A stretch of DNA of 64,000 nucleotides, taken from Sulfopaludibacter sp963835555 (lineage in GTDB: Bacteria; Acidobacteriota; Terriglobia; Bryobacterales; Bryobacteraceae). Of this stretch, positions 9,401 to 17,595 are shown in pieces (within the stretch, counting starts at the first letter, position 1; each line of letters begins with the position of its first letter). The stretch is taken from NCBI GenBank assembly GCA_963835555.1, contig CAWIGC010000026.1, positions 1-64,000 on the forward strand, given 5' to 3'. The notes beneath the pieces were generated by a model. The model did not search any database and was not told the origin of the DNA. It saw nothing but the letters and a program-made list of their open reading frames with translations. The translations under genes and the position numbers were made by a program.

Positions 9401-9724
9401 TTATTCGTGCACGGCGCCGACGTTGACCTGTACCAGAATTCCCTCGGGGTTCAGAATCCCGTAAGGGAACAGCCGGATGTTGCCGCTCAGCGCCGCCGCC
9501 TGCTCTACGAATTGACTGAAGTGAGGCGGAAGCGGATACGGAAACTTGAAGGTCGGGCAGATATCGTCGCCCGGCTCGAATCCGGACTTCGATACGGTTT
9601 CCCCCGAATTGTTCGCGGCCGCGGCTACCAGGCGTGTGAGTTGTTCCTTGCTGGTGTGTTGCAGAAGCCGCTGCACCGTGGCGTCGACATTTGTCTTTGA
9701 ATTTGCTGGCGATCCCATTTTCAT
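9401..9724 (-). CDS. Small protein partner of radical SAM enzyme (possible substrate)
   Basis: 107 residues from ATG 9724, chosen because AAGGAGGAG precedes it closely; the frame is open further upstream but without a ribosome site. The N-terminal half is helical and charged (TNVDATVQRLLQHTSKEQL). The second half has ICPTFKFPYPLPPHFSQF, an aromatic/proline-rich stretch with the only cysteine, then IRLFPYGILNPEG and a hydrophobic end LVQVNVGAVHE. There is no signal peptide. It is the first gene of a two-gene unit with the radical SAM enzyme. It could be a modified peptide precursor with a long leader, or a partner protein. I recognise no family. Confidence 0.7.
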   Translation of the reverse strand: MKMGSPANSKTNVDATVQRLLQHTSKEQLTRLVAAAANNSGETVSKSGFEPGDDICPTFKFPYPLPPHFSQFVEQAAALSGNIRLFPYGILNPEGILVQVNVGAVHE

Positions 9725-9997
9725 GCTCCTCCTTGAAAACTCTCTAAGCGTTTTCGGAATAGTAGTGACCCCGAGGAGTGGAGCGTTTCGGGAATTCCGC
9801 AGGAGCGGTGAAACGATTTTGTACCGGTTGGCACCATGGATCAGGAAACAGCCCACACACAGAATCGGAGGCTGTGTGATGTGGACGTTGAGCATCGTCT
9901 GCGGCGCCGGCATTCGTGCCGGCGCCGGGCTGCGCAATCAGACCATCCGCCTCAAAAAGCTTAAGCCGTTCAAATTCCCCGCTGTATAATCAACCTT

Positions 9998-10564
9998 GTG
10001 CAGCGTCAGAGTTTCGACGCCCTCTATCTGGAGCGCCTGACTAACGCAGACGACGAGACAGAACGCGATTTCGCCGCATATTTCGGGGAACTTCTTACCA
10101 TCAAGCTGCGTTCGCGTTTGCGTTCGGTCCACCTGATTGAGGACGTAAAGCAAGAGACATTTCTGCGAGTGCTGAAGGCGCTCCGGCAGAAGAATGCGAT
10201 TTCCAATCCGCAGGCGCTTGGTTCGTTCGTTAACTCTGTCTGCAACAACGTGCTGTTTGAACTGTACCGGTCGGAATCGAAGATCGCCGATCCGCCCGAA
10301 GACCGCCCGGCGGAAGGCAAGGACGCCGAAGCCGGCATGGTGGATGAAGAGACTCGCGTGCAGGTGCGCCGCGTGCTCGAAGAGATGCCCGAAAAGGACC
10401 GCAAGATCCTGCGCTGGCTCTTTTTTGACGAGCGCGACAAGAACACCATCTGCAGCCTGCTCAGCGTAGACCGAGAGTATCTCAGGGTACTGGTACATCG
10501 CGCCAAGCTGCGGTTTCGCGCCGATTACCTGAAGCACACGCGAGCCGCGGCCCCCCGCCGCTAA
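9998..10564 (+). CDS. RNA polymerase sigma factor, ECF-like
   Basis: 188 residues. Region 2 is seen as the segment with SVHLIEDVKQETFLRVLKAL (the DxxQExF core) around residues 45-66, and region 4 as VLEEMPEKDRKILRWLFFDE with a helix-turn-helix NTICSLLSVDREYLRVLVHRAKLR near 145-170. The linker is acidic. The protein directs polymerase to a special promoter set. No anti-sigma factor is adjacent, so its control is unknown. The start is GTG 9998; TATAAT at 9985-9990 leaves only seven bases to the GTG, so the mRNA is probably leaderless. Its stop overlaps by a few bases the stop of the convergent DUF2071 gene. Confidence 0.88.
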   Translation: MQRQSFDALYLERLTNADDETERDFAAYFGELLTIKLRSRLRSVHLIEDVKQETFLRVLKALRQKNAISNPQALGSFVNSVCNNVLFELYRSESKIADPPEDRPAEGKDAEAGMVDEETRVQVRRVLEEMPEKDRKILRWLFFDERDKNTICSLLSVDREYLRVLVHRAKLRFRADYLKHTRAAAPRR

Positions 10565-11271
10565 ACCAGCCCACCCACCATCACTTCCACGCTTTCCGAG
10601 AAATGTGCCAGCGGTGCTCCCCGCGGTCCCGGCAGGCCCGCGGCTTCCAGCAGATTCTGGCGGAGTCGCACTACCCCGGCCCGTTGCAGCGGCCACGGTG
10701 GGTGTTCGATCTCCGCGTGCCGCAGCCGTCCGCGCCGTTCCGCGAACAGCCGGAAGCGCGCCGTCAGAAACAGCTCCAGATCGCTCGGAGCAGCGATTCC
10801 CGATCCCACCTGCACGGCCACATCGCATCCCGGCCGCCCGCGGCCGATTCTCCGGCTCCGGTAGCGCACCTCCGTCCCCAACCGGTCCAGCGACATGCGC
10901 GCCCAGAAATACGGCAACGCGTACGCGGCCCTCGCGCCCACTACCGCCGCCAGCCGTGCGGCGTCCAGTGAGAAGAACCAGACCCCGCGCCGTCCCTGGC
11001 CGTCCACTACATAGGTGCGGACATTGGTCTCGAGGAAATGGGAAAGCCAGGGAGCCGCCGGCACTCGCGGATGCGTCAATCCGGCAATCGCGAAGGGCAC
11101 CAGCCCCACCCAGGCCGCGCCTTCCCAGAGGTCCAAATCCAGAGACTTCGGAACCAGCGGACGAACCGCCTCCGCCGCATATGGCCAGTGCAGAAACGTG
11201 AGTTCCCGCCACGCCTGTCGCATCGCCGGCCGCAAAACATGGGTGGGTGCGGAGACCGAAATCGCTTCCAT
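10561..11271 (-). CDS. DUF2071 / YqjF-like protein
   Basis: 236 residues from ATG 11271, which has GGGAG just upstream; the frame is open slightly further to 11298. The family signature is visible: AWRELTFLHWPYAAEAVRPLVP near the start, AWVGLVPFAI, then FLETNVRTYVVDGQGRRGVWFFSLDA in the middle. DUF2071 proteins have an acetoacetate-decarboxylase-like fold but no proven reaction. Here the gene lies between a sigma factor and a two-component system and is transcribed away from the latter. Function unknown. Confidence 0.85.
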   Translation of the reverse strand: MEAISVSAPTHVLRPAMRQAWRELTFLHWPYAAEAVRPLVPKSLDLDLWEGAAWVGLVPFAIAGLTHPRVPAAPWLSHFLETNVRTYVVDGQGRRGVWFFSLDAARLAAVVGARAAYALPYFWARMSLDRLGTEVRYRSRRIGRGRPGCDVAVQVGSGIAAPSDLELFLTARFRLFAERRGRLRHAEIEHPPWPLQRAGVVRLRQNLLEAAGLPGPRGAPLAHFSESVEVMVGGLV

Positions 11272-11326
11272 GGCTGCTCCCAGTGTAGCCGCCCGCATGG
11301 CGCGGCCCTAAGGTAAGCTGTAAGCA

Positions 11327-12043
11327 ATGAGAATCCTGGTAGTCGAGGACGAAAAGCGGATTGCCGACTTTTTGTGCCGGGGGTTACAGGGAGCCGGGTA
11401 TGCCGTGGACGCTGCTTTAACGGGAGCCGCCGCGTTGGAACACACCCACTCCGCTGATTACGATTTGGTCATCCTGGACCTGATGTTGCCCGATATGGAT
11501 GGTCTCCAGGTACTGGAGAGGATCCGGAGCCGCAAAATCGGTCCGCCGGTTTTGATCCTGAGTGCGCGCGGCGGGCTGGACGACCGCGTCAAAGGCCTGG
11601 AGCAGGGCGCCGACGATTTCCTGGTCAAGCCCTTCGCGTTTGTCGAACTCCTGGCGCGCGTGCGGGCGCTGCTGCGCCGGGGCCAGCCCTCACCGGAGAA
11701 ACTTCAGGTAGCCGATCTCACGCTGGATTGCATCCGCCGCAAGGTGCTTCGCGGGCAGGAAACCATTGACCTGGCCCCGAAGGAGTTCGGCATCCTGGAA
11801 TACATGATGCGCAATCGGGGACGCCCGCTGAGCCGCACCATGATCGTGGAGCACGTGTGGGACATGGATTACGACGGGCTCACCAACATCGTGGACGTCT
11901 ATATCCGCCACCTGCGCAGCAAGATTGACGACCGTTTCCAGCAGAAGCTGATCCAGACCGTGCGCGGCATCGGGTATATGATCGAAGCTCCTGACCGGCC
12001 TGCCGAGCGGCCCGTCGATCAAATTCCCGAACGGCAGGTGTAG
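11327..12043 (+). CDS. OmpR-family response regulator
   Basis: 238 residues. The receiver domain has the acidic pair ED near residue 8, phospho-acceptor D51 in LVILDLMLPDMDG, and K101 in FLVKPF. The winged-helix DNA-binding domain follows (APKEFGILEYMMRNRGRPLSR, then TNIVDVYIRHLRSKID). The histidine kinase starts one base after its stop, so both are co-translated. The pair is closest to CusRS/heavy-metal types by layout, but the signal is not known. Confidence 0.96.
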   Translation: MRILVVEDEKRIADFLCRGLQGAGYAVDAALTGAAALEHTHSADYDLVILDLMLPDMDGLQVLERIRSRKIGPPVLILSARGGLDDRVKGLEQGADDFLVKPFAFVELLARVRALLRRGQPSPEKLQVADLTLDCIRRKVLRGQETIDLAPKEFGILEYMMRNRGRPLSRTMIVEHVWDMDYDGLTNIVDVYIRHLRSKIDDRFQQKLIQTVRGIGYMIEAPDRPAERPVDQIPERQV

Positions 12044-12044
12044 C

Positions 12045-13628
12045 GTGCGCTTTCGTTTCCGTGGACGGGATTTCCGGCGCATGAGCCGCAATTTGCGCGT
12101 CCGTCTGACGGCCGCTTACGCCATTTTTTTCGCCCTGCTGCTGTTCGGCATCGCCTTCGGTTTCCGCGAGTACCTGGCAAGCACCCTGGACACCCAGGCC
12201 AAAGACGATCTGAACGAGGAATGGGCCGGTGTGAAGGGCGGCTTCCTGCGCTTTGAGTTCGAACCCGACATCGGATGGTGCACCGACTGGTACTACGACG
12301 ACAAAGATCCCGACGAAACCACCGCCGTCCTCGATATCAAAAAGACCTACCTGGTGACCGATCAATCCGGCAAGGTGCTACTCGACGCCGCGACTAAGGA
12401 GCGCCAGGTCTCCACCGAATACGAAGATATCGGCATCGATACGCCGGCCTACATCCAGGCCCGCGTGCGCAAGGCGGAACTGGAATATAAGCCGGGCCTA
12501 CCCGGTGTGCCGGTCTGGACCGTTCGGCAGGATTCCGGCGGCGCGCGCTACCTGATTCGCAGCGTGGTCACGTTCTGGCGCAGGGAAACCGATACGGGAC
12601 GCGGCACGCCTTTCTTCGCCGCCCTCGGCACTTCACTCGAAGAAAACGATAAGATCCTGGCCAAGTACACCTGGCGCGTCTTCATCGGGATCATTCCGAG
12701 CGGCCTGCTTCTGGGTTCCGTATTGGGATGGATTATGGCCGGCCGCGTGATGACTCCGGTCCGCGAGGTGGCTAACGCCGCCCAACGCATCTCCGGATCC
12801 AACCTCAGCCTGCGCATTCCCACACGGCAGGCCGACGACGAACTCGATTACCTGATCCTCACGTTCAATCGCATGATCGAACGGCTGGAAACTTCCTTCC
12901 AGCAAATGAAGCAGTTCTCCACAGATGTCTCGCACGAACTCCGCACGCCCATCACGGCCATCCGCGGGCAACTGGAAGTGGCCCTGTTCACCGCCAAGAC
13001 CACGGAACAGTATCGCGAAGCCATGTTCAACGCGCTGCAGGATATCGACCGCCTGTCCCAGATTGTGCGCGCGCTGCTGCTGCTCTCGCAGGCGGAATCC
13101 GGCCAGTTGGCCTTGCAGAAATCCCGCCTCAACCTGAGCGATGTGGTGCGCGACATCGTCGAGCAGTTTCAGATTCCAGCCGAGGCGGCCGGCGTGCATC
13201 TGACGGCCGATCTTCCGCCCGACTGCGCCGCCGAAGGCGACCGTGTGCAGATCGAACGTATGCTTAGCAATCTGCTTTCGAACGCGCTCAAATTCACGCC
13301 GGAAGGCGGCAGCGTCCGCGTGGGACTGGAGGCCATGCCGAACTCGGTCGAGATGGTGGTCGAAGACACCGGGTGCGGCATCCCGAACGAATACCTGCCG
13401 CAGATCTTCGACCGCTTCTATCGCGTGCCCGGTTCCGGTCCCGCGCCGGGCCCGGAGCAGGGTCTGGGACTGGGACTCAGCTTCGTCGCCTGGATCGTCA
13501 AGGCTCACCGCGGCAAAATCGAAGTAGACAGCACACCGGGCAAGGGCACCCGCTTCACTATCAAACTCCCGGCTGATGGAGTCGGCTCCGACACCATGGA
13601 GATCGTGCAACCCGTCGGTCTGGCGTAG
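12045..13628 (+). CDS. Sensor histidine kinase, CusS-like layout
   Basis: 527 residues. TM1 lies at about 22-41 (LTAAYAIFFALLLFGIAF), then a periplasmic domain of about 170 residues, TM2 at about 212-232 (VFIGIIPSGLLLGSVLGWIMA), and a HAMP segment (GRVMTPVREVANAAQRISG). The H-box is FSTDVSHELRTPITAIRGQL with the phospho-histidine near residue 303. The N box (LLSNALKFTPEGG), G1 (EDTGCGIP) and G2 (GLGLGLSFV) are intact. The start is GTG 12045. The periplasmic domain (DIGWCTDWYYDDKDPDE) is acidic; no copper-binding Met/His cluster was seen, so the metal assignment is not supported. It phosphorylates the regulator encoded just upstream. Confidence 0.95.
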   Translation: MRFRFRGRDFRRMSRNLRVRLTAAYAIFFALLLFGIAFGFREYLASTLDTQAKDDLNEEWAGVKGGFLRFEFEPDIGWCTDWYYDDKDPDETTAVLDIKKTYLVTDQSGKVLLDAATKERQVSTEYEDIGIDTPAYIQARVRKAELEYKPGLPGVPVWTVRQDSGGARYLIRSVVTFWRRETDTGRGTPFFAALGTSLEENDKILAKYTWRVFIGIIPSGLLLGSVLGWIMAGRVMTPVREVANAAQRISGSNLSLRIPTRQADDELDYLILTFNRMIERLETSFQQMKQFSTDVSHELRTPITAIRGQLEVALFTAKTTEQYREAMFNALQDIDRLSQIVRALLLLSQAESGQLALQKSRLNLSDVVRDIVEQFQIPAEAAGVHLTADLPPDCAAEGDRVQIERMLSNLLSNALKFTPEGGSVRVGLEAMPNSVEMVVEDTGCGIPNEYLPQIFDRFYRVPGSGPAPGPEQGLGLGLSFVAWIVKAHRGKIEVDSTPGKGTRFTIKLPADGVGSDTMEIVQPVGLA

Positions 13629-13760
13629 GCCCAATGCGGTTCAGCCCGAGCGGCGCGCGACTCCGAATAATCCGCGGGTCGATCGAAGCGCCAGGTTCGG
13701 CAGTCCTGACTGCCGGTGCCTGAAACATCCGATGCAATACTGGTGTCTAAGACTTGAAGA

Positions 13761-14237
13761 GTGCGGTTCGGAAAGATGTCGAACGCGGCCCCGATGCTGG
13801 GCCTGTTGTTGGTCATTGCTGCCACCCTCGCCTGCTCCCGCCCAACTTCCATGGGACTACCCCTTCGCCTAGGGAAGATGGAGCCGTGCTATCCCGGTGT
13901 TCGGAGAGTTGTTGTGATTAGGGTTCTGACGGGAGGCTCAGTCAAGATCAACGACGACCCAGTCCACCAAACCGACCTTGGCGAGAAGTTGGATGACATC
14001 TTCCGCACGAAGGCGGTCCGTCTTGCCTACGTCACTGCTGATTCGGCCGTTACCTTCGGCGAAGTCGCCGGTGTAATTGACACCGCTACAAAACACCTGT
14101 ACCACGTTGCGCTACTCCCGCGTTCACAAGTATTGGATAGGAAGCCATATCCAGGCGAACTCGACGTTTGTGTCACGATGAGTTTCTCCCCACGCGACGC
14201 TAACACGTCCGACAGGCAACTATCCGTTTGGCATTAG
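13761..14237 (+). CDS. Orphan ExbD/TolR-like periplasmic protein
   Basis: About 158 residues. The N-terminus is a signal peptide ending in LVIAATLACSRP, a possible lipoprotein site with imperfect lipobox. The C-terminal part (KINDDPVHQTDLGEKLDDIFR, then LAYVTADSAVTFGEVAGVIDTA) has the pattern of the ExbD/TolR periplasmic domain. The ExbD transmembrane helix with its conserved Asp is absent and no exbB or tonB is near, so it cannot act as a normal energy-coupling subunit. The start could be GTG 13761 or ATG 13776. Its role is unknown. Confidence 0.6.
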   Translation: MRFGKMSNAAPMLGLLLVIAATLACSRPTSMGLPLRLGKMEPCYPGVRRVVVIRVLTGGSVKINDDPVHQTDLGEKLDDIFRTKAVRLAYVTADSAVTFGEVAGVIDTATKHLYHVALLPRSQVLDRKPYPGELDVCVTMSFSPRDANTSDRQLSVWH

Positions 14238-14416
14238 GCCGTGACTGGTATGAAACGCCGTGTTTTCGTCCATAACATAACAGCTATTTTCCGTTCAGAA
14301 TGGAAATGGAAGATCCGGCTCGGCGTAATGCTGATCGCCGACCTGTTGGCCGCCAGCTTACCCGAAGTTACGTCCAACGCCGGAGGGTGCGATTGCGCGG
14401 GGCGATTGCGCAGGGC

Positions 14417-14445
14417 TTGACAAGCCACTCTTGTCACCCTACACT
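14417..14445 (+). promoter_or_regulatory. higBA promoter with overlapping operator palindrome
   Basis: TTGACA at 14417-14422 and TACACT at 14440-14445 are separated by exactly 17 bases. A perfect inverted repeat TGACAAG (14418-14424) / CTTGTCA (14430-14436) with a five-base centre overlaps the -35 box and most of the spacer. This is the expected place for HigA to bind and repress its own operon. Confidence 0.75.
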
Positions 14446-14452
14446 TATGGAA

Positions 14453-14728
14453 GTGATTCGCAGCTTCCGGCATCGGGGGTTGAAGCGACTCTGGAATGGT
14501 GATCCGAGCCGCATTAGCGCGGCACTGAGGGATCGCGTTGAAAATGTGCTGGCCGTCCTCGACGCCGCGGCCGAGTCGGCGGACCTGGACCTTCCGGGAT
14601 ACCGGTTACACGCTCTGAAAGGCGACCTGAAGGGCTTGTGGTCCGTGACCATCAGCGGCAATTGGCGGATCACCTTTCGCATCGAACACGGGAATGTGTT
14701 TGATGTGGATCTGACGGACTACCACTAG
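14453..14728 (+). CDS. higB: HigB-type toxin (RelE superfamily)
   Basis: 91 residues. HigB toxins are ribosome-dependent mRNA nucleases. The protein begins with SFRHRGLKRLWNGD, continues with GYRLHALKGDLKGLWSVTIS and ends with the conserved GNWRITFRIE. The upstream in-frame ATG at 14447 lies almost inside the -10 box, so a transcript starting about 7 bases after it begins at GTG 14453. That GTG gives the canonical HigB N-terminus (MIRSFRH...), and I chose it; the mRNA would be leaderless. higA follows after 13 bases. Confidence 0.92.
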   Translation: MIRSFRHRGLKRLWNGDPSRISAALRDRVENVLAVLDAAAESADLDLPGYRLHALKGDLKGLWSVTISGNWRITFRIEHGNVFDVDLTDYH

Positions 14729-14741
14729 GAGTTTTTGGGTC

Positions 14742-15026
14742 ATGCCCATGAAGAATCCACCGCACCCAGGCCGCATCGTCCGGCAGGACTGCGTCGAACC
14801 GTTGGGCCTGACGATCACCGAGGCCGCCAAGGCTCTCGGAGTCACGCGGCAGGCTCTCAATAATCTCGTGAACGGCAAAGGTGGGATTTCTCCGGAGATG
14901 GCTGTGAGGATCTCCAAGGCGTTCGGCGGGGGGCCGGAAATGTGGCTGCGTCTCCAGGCCAATTATGACCTCGCGAAGGTTCGAGAGGACCAGATCGCGG
15001 TCAAGCGGTATCGGCGCGCTTCCTGA
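14742..15026 (+). CDS. higA: HigA-type antitoxin, XRE helix-turn-helix
   Basis: 94 residues with the HigA pattern: PHPGRIVRQDCVEPLGLTIT, then the helix-turn-helix AAKALGVTRQALNNLVNGKG and ISPEMAVRISKAFGGGPEMW. AGGAG precedes ATG 14742. It neutralises the toxin encoded just upstream and probably represses the operon through the palindrome at 14418-14436. Toxin-first order is normal for HigBA. Confidence 0.95.
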   Translation: MPMKNPPHPGRIVRQDCVEPLGLTITEAAKALGVTRQALNNLVNGKGGISPEMAVRISKAFGGGPEMWLRLQANYDLAKVREDQIAVKRYRRAS

Positions 15027-15162
15027 GGGTCGCTTGCGGTGACGGCATGTCTCTGCCGTTATGCCTGTTTGCCATTGGGCCCGATTCGGTGCGAGCGGGC
15101 TAGGCCTGGAGGCCATCATATCTCGCCACAGGCGCAATGCAACGTGATAGTATGCGGAAGCT

Positions 15163-16284
15163 ATGTTGATCACTGCCGCCATTCTGGCGATATTTGTGTA
15201 CGGCATCATCGCGGCCATGTTGGGCACGATCCTGCCGGATATCTCGCAGCGCTTCTCCCTCTCTCCGAAGCAGAACGGGAACATCGCACTTTTTCAGGCA
15301 ATCGGATTAATGGTCGGGTCATTCTTCGTGGGTCCCCTGATGGATGTGGAAGGCAAGCAGGTGGGCATGCTGGCCGGTTTGGGGCTGGTGGCAATTGCGC
15401 TGCTCACACTCCGAGGAGCCAGCGGGTATCAGTCGGTGGTCGCGGCGATGCTGCTGTTGGGCGTCGGCGGCGGCATCGTGGTCACCGCGGCGAATACCTT
15501 GAATGCCGATATCCGGCCTGACAATCCTGCCGTGATCAGCAACTGGCTCAATCTGTTCTTCGGCCTGGGCGGCCTGGTCACTCCGCTCATCAGCGCCAAG
15601 CTGTTCCACCAGAATCCGCGTGCCCTGGCTCTGTTCGCCGCCATTCTGGCCATCCTCGGACTGGCGGCCAGCGTGGTCGCGCCGTTCAAGCCCGCCAGTG
15701 GCAAAGTTTCGTTTCAGTTTTCGGAAGTCGGCCGACTTCTCACCGACCCGCGCCTGCTCGGCCTGGCCTTCCTCCTGTTCCTTTATGTGGCCTGCGAAGT
15801 CGGGGTGTGGAACTGGCTGGTGCGGCACCTGGTAGCGCACGGAGTGCCCGAAGGGAAGGCGCTCACCATTCTCTCGCTCGGTTTCGCCCTTGGCTTGCTG
15901 ATCGGCCGTATTGCGGCGGCCCAGATTCTCACCCAGGTAGACGGCAAGACGGTGCTGATCGGCGCATCCGCCCTCATGGCGGTGACCACGTACTTCATGC
16001 TGAACAGCAACAAACCGGGTGTCGCGCAGGGGCTGGTATTCCTGGCCGGTATCGCCATGGCTCCGGTCTTCCCGACCACGCTTGGTGTGGTGGGCGCTAA
16101 GTTCACCGGGGATACGGCCGCGACTGCCATGGGCATCGCCGTCACCTTCGGCTGGTTCGGCCTGGCGGTGAGTTCGCGCATCATCGGAGGCATCGCCGGC
16201 AGCGACCCCAAGCGCCTGAAAAAGGCCCTGCTCCTGCTGCCCGCCGCCAGCGTGATCATGGTCATCGACGCGGTGCTGCTGTAG
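15163..16284 (+). CDS. MFS transporter (FucP/sugar-type)
   Basis: 373 residues with about 11-12 hydrophobic helices. The N-terminal half (GIIAAMLGTILPDISQRFSL, GSFFVGPLMDVEGKQ) matches the FGHS/FucP branch of the major facilitator superfamily, which carries sugars and related compounds by proton symport. No substrate-specific neighbour is present. An extended -10 element TGATAGTAT (15145-15153) lies nine bases before ATG 15163, so the leader is very short. Confidence 0.85.
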   Translation: MLITAAILAIFVYGIIAAMLGTILPDISQRFSLSPKQNGNIALFQAIGLMVGSFFVGPLMDVEGKQVGMLAGLGLVAIALLTLRGASGYQSVVAAMLLLGVGGGIVVTAANTLNADIRPDNPAVISNWLNLFFGLGGLVTPLISAKLFHQNPRALALFAAILAILGLAASVVAPFKPASGKVSFQFSEVGRLLTDPRLLGLAFLLFLYVACEVGVWNWLVRHLVAHGVPEGKALTILSLGFALGLLIGRIAAAQILTQVDGKTVLIGASALMAVTTYFMLNSNKPGVAQGLVFLAGIAMAPVFPTTLGVVGAKFTGDTAATAMGIAVTFGWFGLAVSSRIIGGIAGSDPKRLKKALLLLPAASVIMVIDAVLL

Positions 16285-16371
16285 GTCAAAGCCCGGCCTG
16301 GCGCGCTTGTAACAACTCGACTGACGCAAAACTGATACAATCCAGTTTCAGCGCCAGGCCACTATCTTCTC

Positions 16372-17577
16372 GTGCTCCGACGGGTCTTCAAAGCTTTCCA
16401 GTACCGCGACTTCCGGCTCATGTGGATCGGAGCGTGCACCTCTGCCATTGGCACCTGGATGCAGATGCTGGCGCAGGGCTGGCTGATCTGGCAGTTGAGC
16501 CATTCCGCGCGTCTGCTGGCGCTCGACCCGATCCTCCAAACCATCCCTATTTTCCTGTTTTCGCTGCTGGGCGGTGTGCTGGCCGACCGGTTTGAACGCC
16601 GGCACATGCTGATGTTCTCCCAGTGCGTGCAGATGGGAGTCGCGTTGGTTTTGACGGTGCTTGTCGGTCTGCACGCGGTCAAGGTCTGGCACTTCCTGTG
16701 CGGTTCGTTCATCGCTGGATTCGGACAGGCCTTCGGCGGTCCGGCCTACTCGGCCCTGATACCGACGCTGGTTCCCAAGGAAGACATGCCCAACGCCATC
16801 GCGCTGAACTCCATCCAGTTCAATGCGGCGGTGATGGTGGGTCCGGCCTTGGGCGGTTTGGCCCTTGCCAGGCTGGGCAACACCGGCTGTTTCGCTCTCA
16901 ACACTCTATCCTTCCTCTTCCCGATTGTGGCCCTGATGATGCTGACCACCCGCTTTCAGCCGGAAAGGACCGGCGAGAGCATCCTGGAGAGCATGCAGAA
17001 GGGCATCGGCTTCATACGCAAGCAGGGCGCCATGCAGGGCTTGATCGTGCTGGGATTCTGTATGACCGCGCTGGCCGTGCCGATGCGGACTTTTCTTCCG
17101 GTGTTCGCCGATAAGATTTTCCACCACGGGGTGGAGACCAACGCTCTACTGCTTTCCATGTCCGGTATGGGATCTGTGGTGGGCGCGCTGGCGGTGGCCG
17201 CTCTGGGGAACGTTCAGAGGAAAGGCATGGTGGCGTTGGCCATGTTGGTCTCTTTGGGAGCCACCATCGCCGGATTCGCGCTCTCCAAATCGCTAGTCGT
17301 CAGTTGCATCATGTTGTTCCTTTCCGGCGCCGCCATGATGGCTGCGTTTGCCATGGTCATCTCCCTGGTCCAGCTCATCGTCTCTAACGAGATGCGGGGC
17401 CGCGTGATCAGCGTTTACAACTTTGCGTTCCGCGGCGGCATGCCCATGGGGAACTTTGCGGCCGGTGTGTTCGTCCCACACTACGGGGCGCCGGCTGTAC
17501 TTGCCGCGAATGGAATCGCTCTGGTCGCGGTGGCTGTGTACTTTCTGGTGGCGCAACGGCGGGTCGCTGCTCTCTGA
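16372..17577 (+). CDS. MFS transporter, EntS-like (MFS_3)
   Basis: 401 residues with about 12 helices. The start FKAFQYRDFRLMWIGACTSA IGTWMQ and GGVLADRFERRHML are typical of the EntS/MFS_3 exporters, which pump small molecules outward. The C-terminal half has NEMRGRVISVYNFAFRGGMPMG. The start is GTG 16372. An extended -10 TGATACAAT lies at 16333-16341. The upstream gene is also an MFS carrier, but the sequences are from different branches and do not look like a duplication. Substrate unknown. Confidence 0.88.
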   Translation: MLRRVFKAFQYRDFRLMWIGACTSAIGTWMQMLAQGWLIWQLSHSARLLALDPILQTIPIFLFSLLGGVLADRFERRHMLMFSQCVQMGVALVLTVLVGLHAVKVWHFLCGSFIAGFGQAFGGPAYSALIPTLVPKEDMPNAIALNSIQFNAAVMVGPALGGLALARLGNTGCFALNTLSFLFPIVALMMLTTRFQPERTGESILESMQKGIGFIRKQGAMQGLIVLGFCMTALAVPMRTFLPVFADKIFHHGVETNALLLSMSGMGSVVGALAVAALGNVQRKGMVALAMLVSLGATIAGFALSKSLVVSCIMLFLSGAAMMAAFAMVISLVQLIVSNEMRGRVISVYNFAFRGGMPMGNFAAGVFVPHYGAPAVLAANGIALVAVAVYFLVAQRRVAAL

Positions 17578-17595
17578 TTTAATAAGTATTAGATT

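Noticed and set aside
14447..14449. ATG 14447 as start of HigB
   Set aside because: It lies one base after the -10 box, so it would not be in the transcript. The GTG 14453 gives the standard HigB start.
15163..17577. Tandem duplication of the two MFS transporter genes
   Set aside because: Sequence motifs belong to different MFS branches (FucP-like and MFS_3), so they are neighbours but not recent copies.
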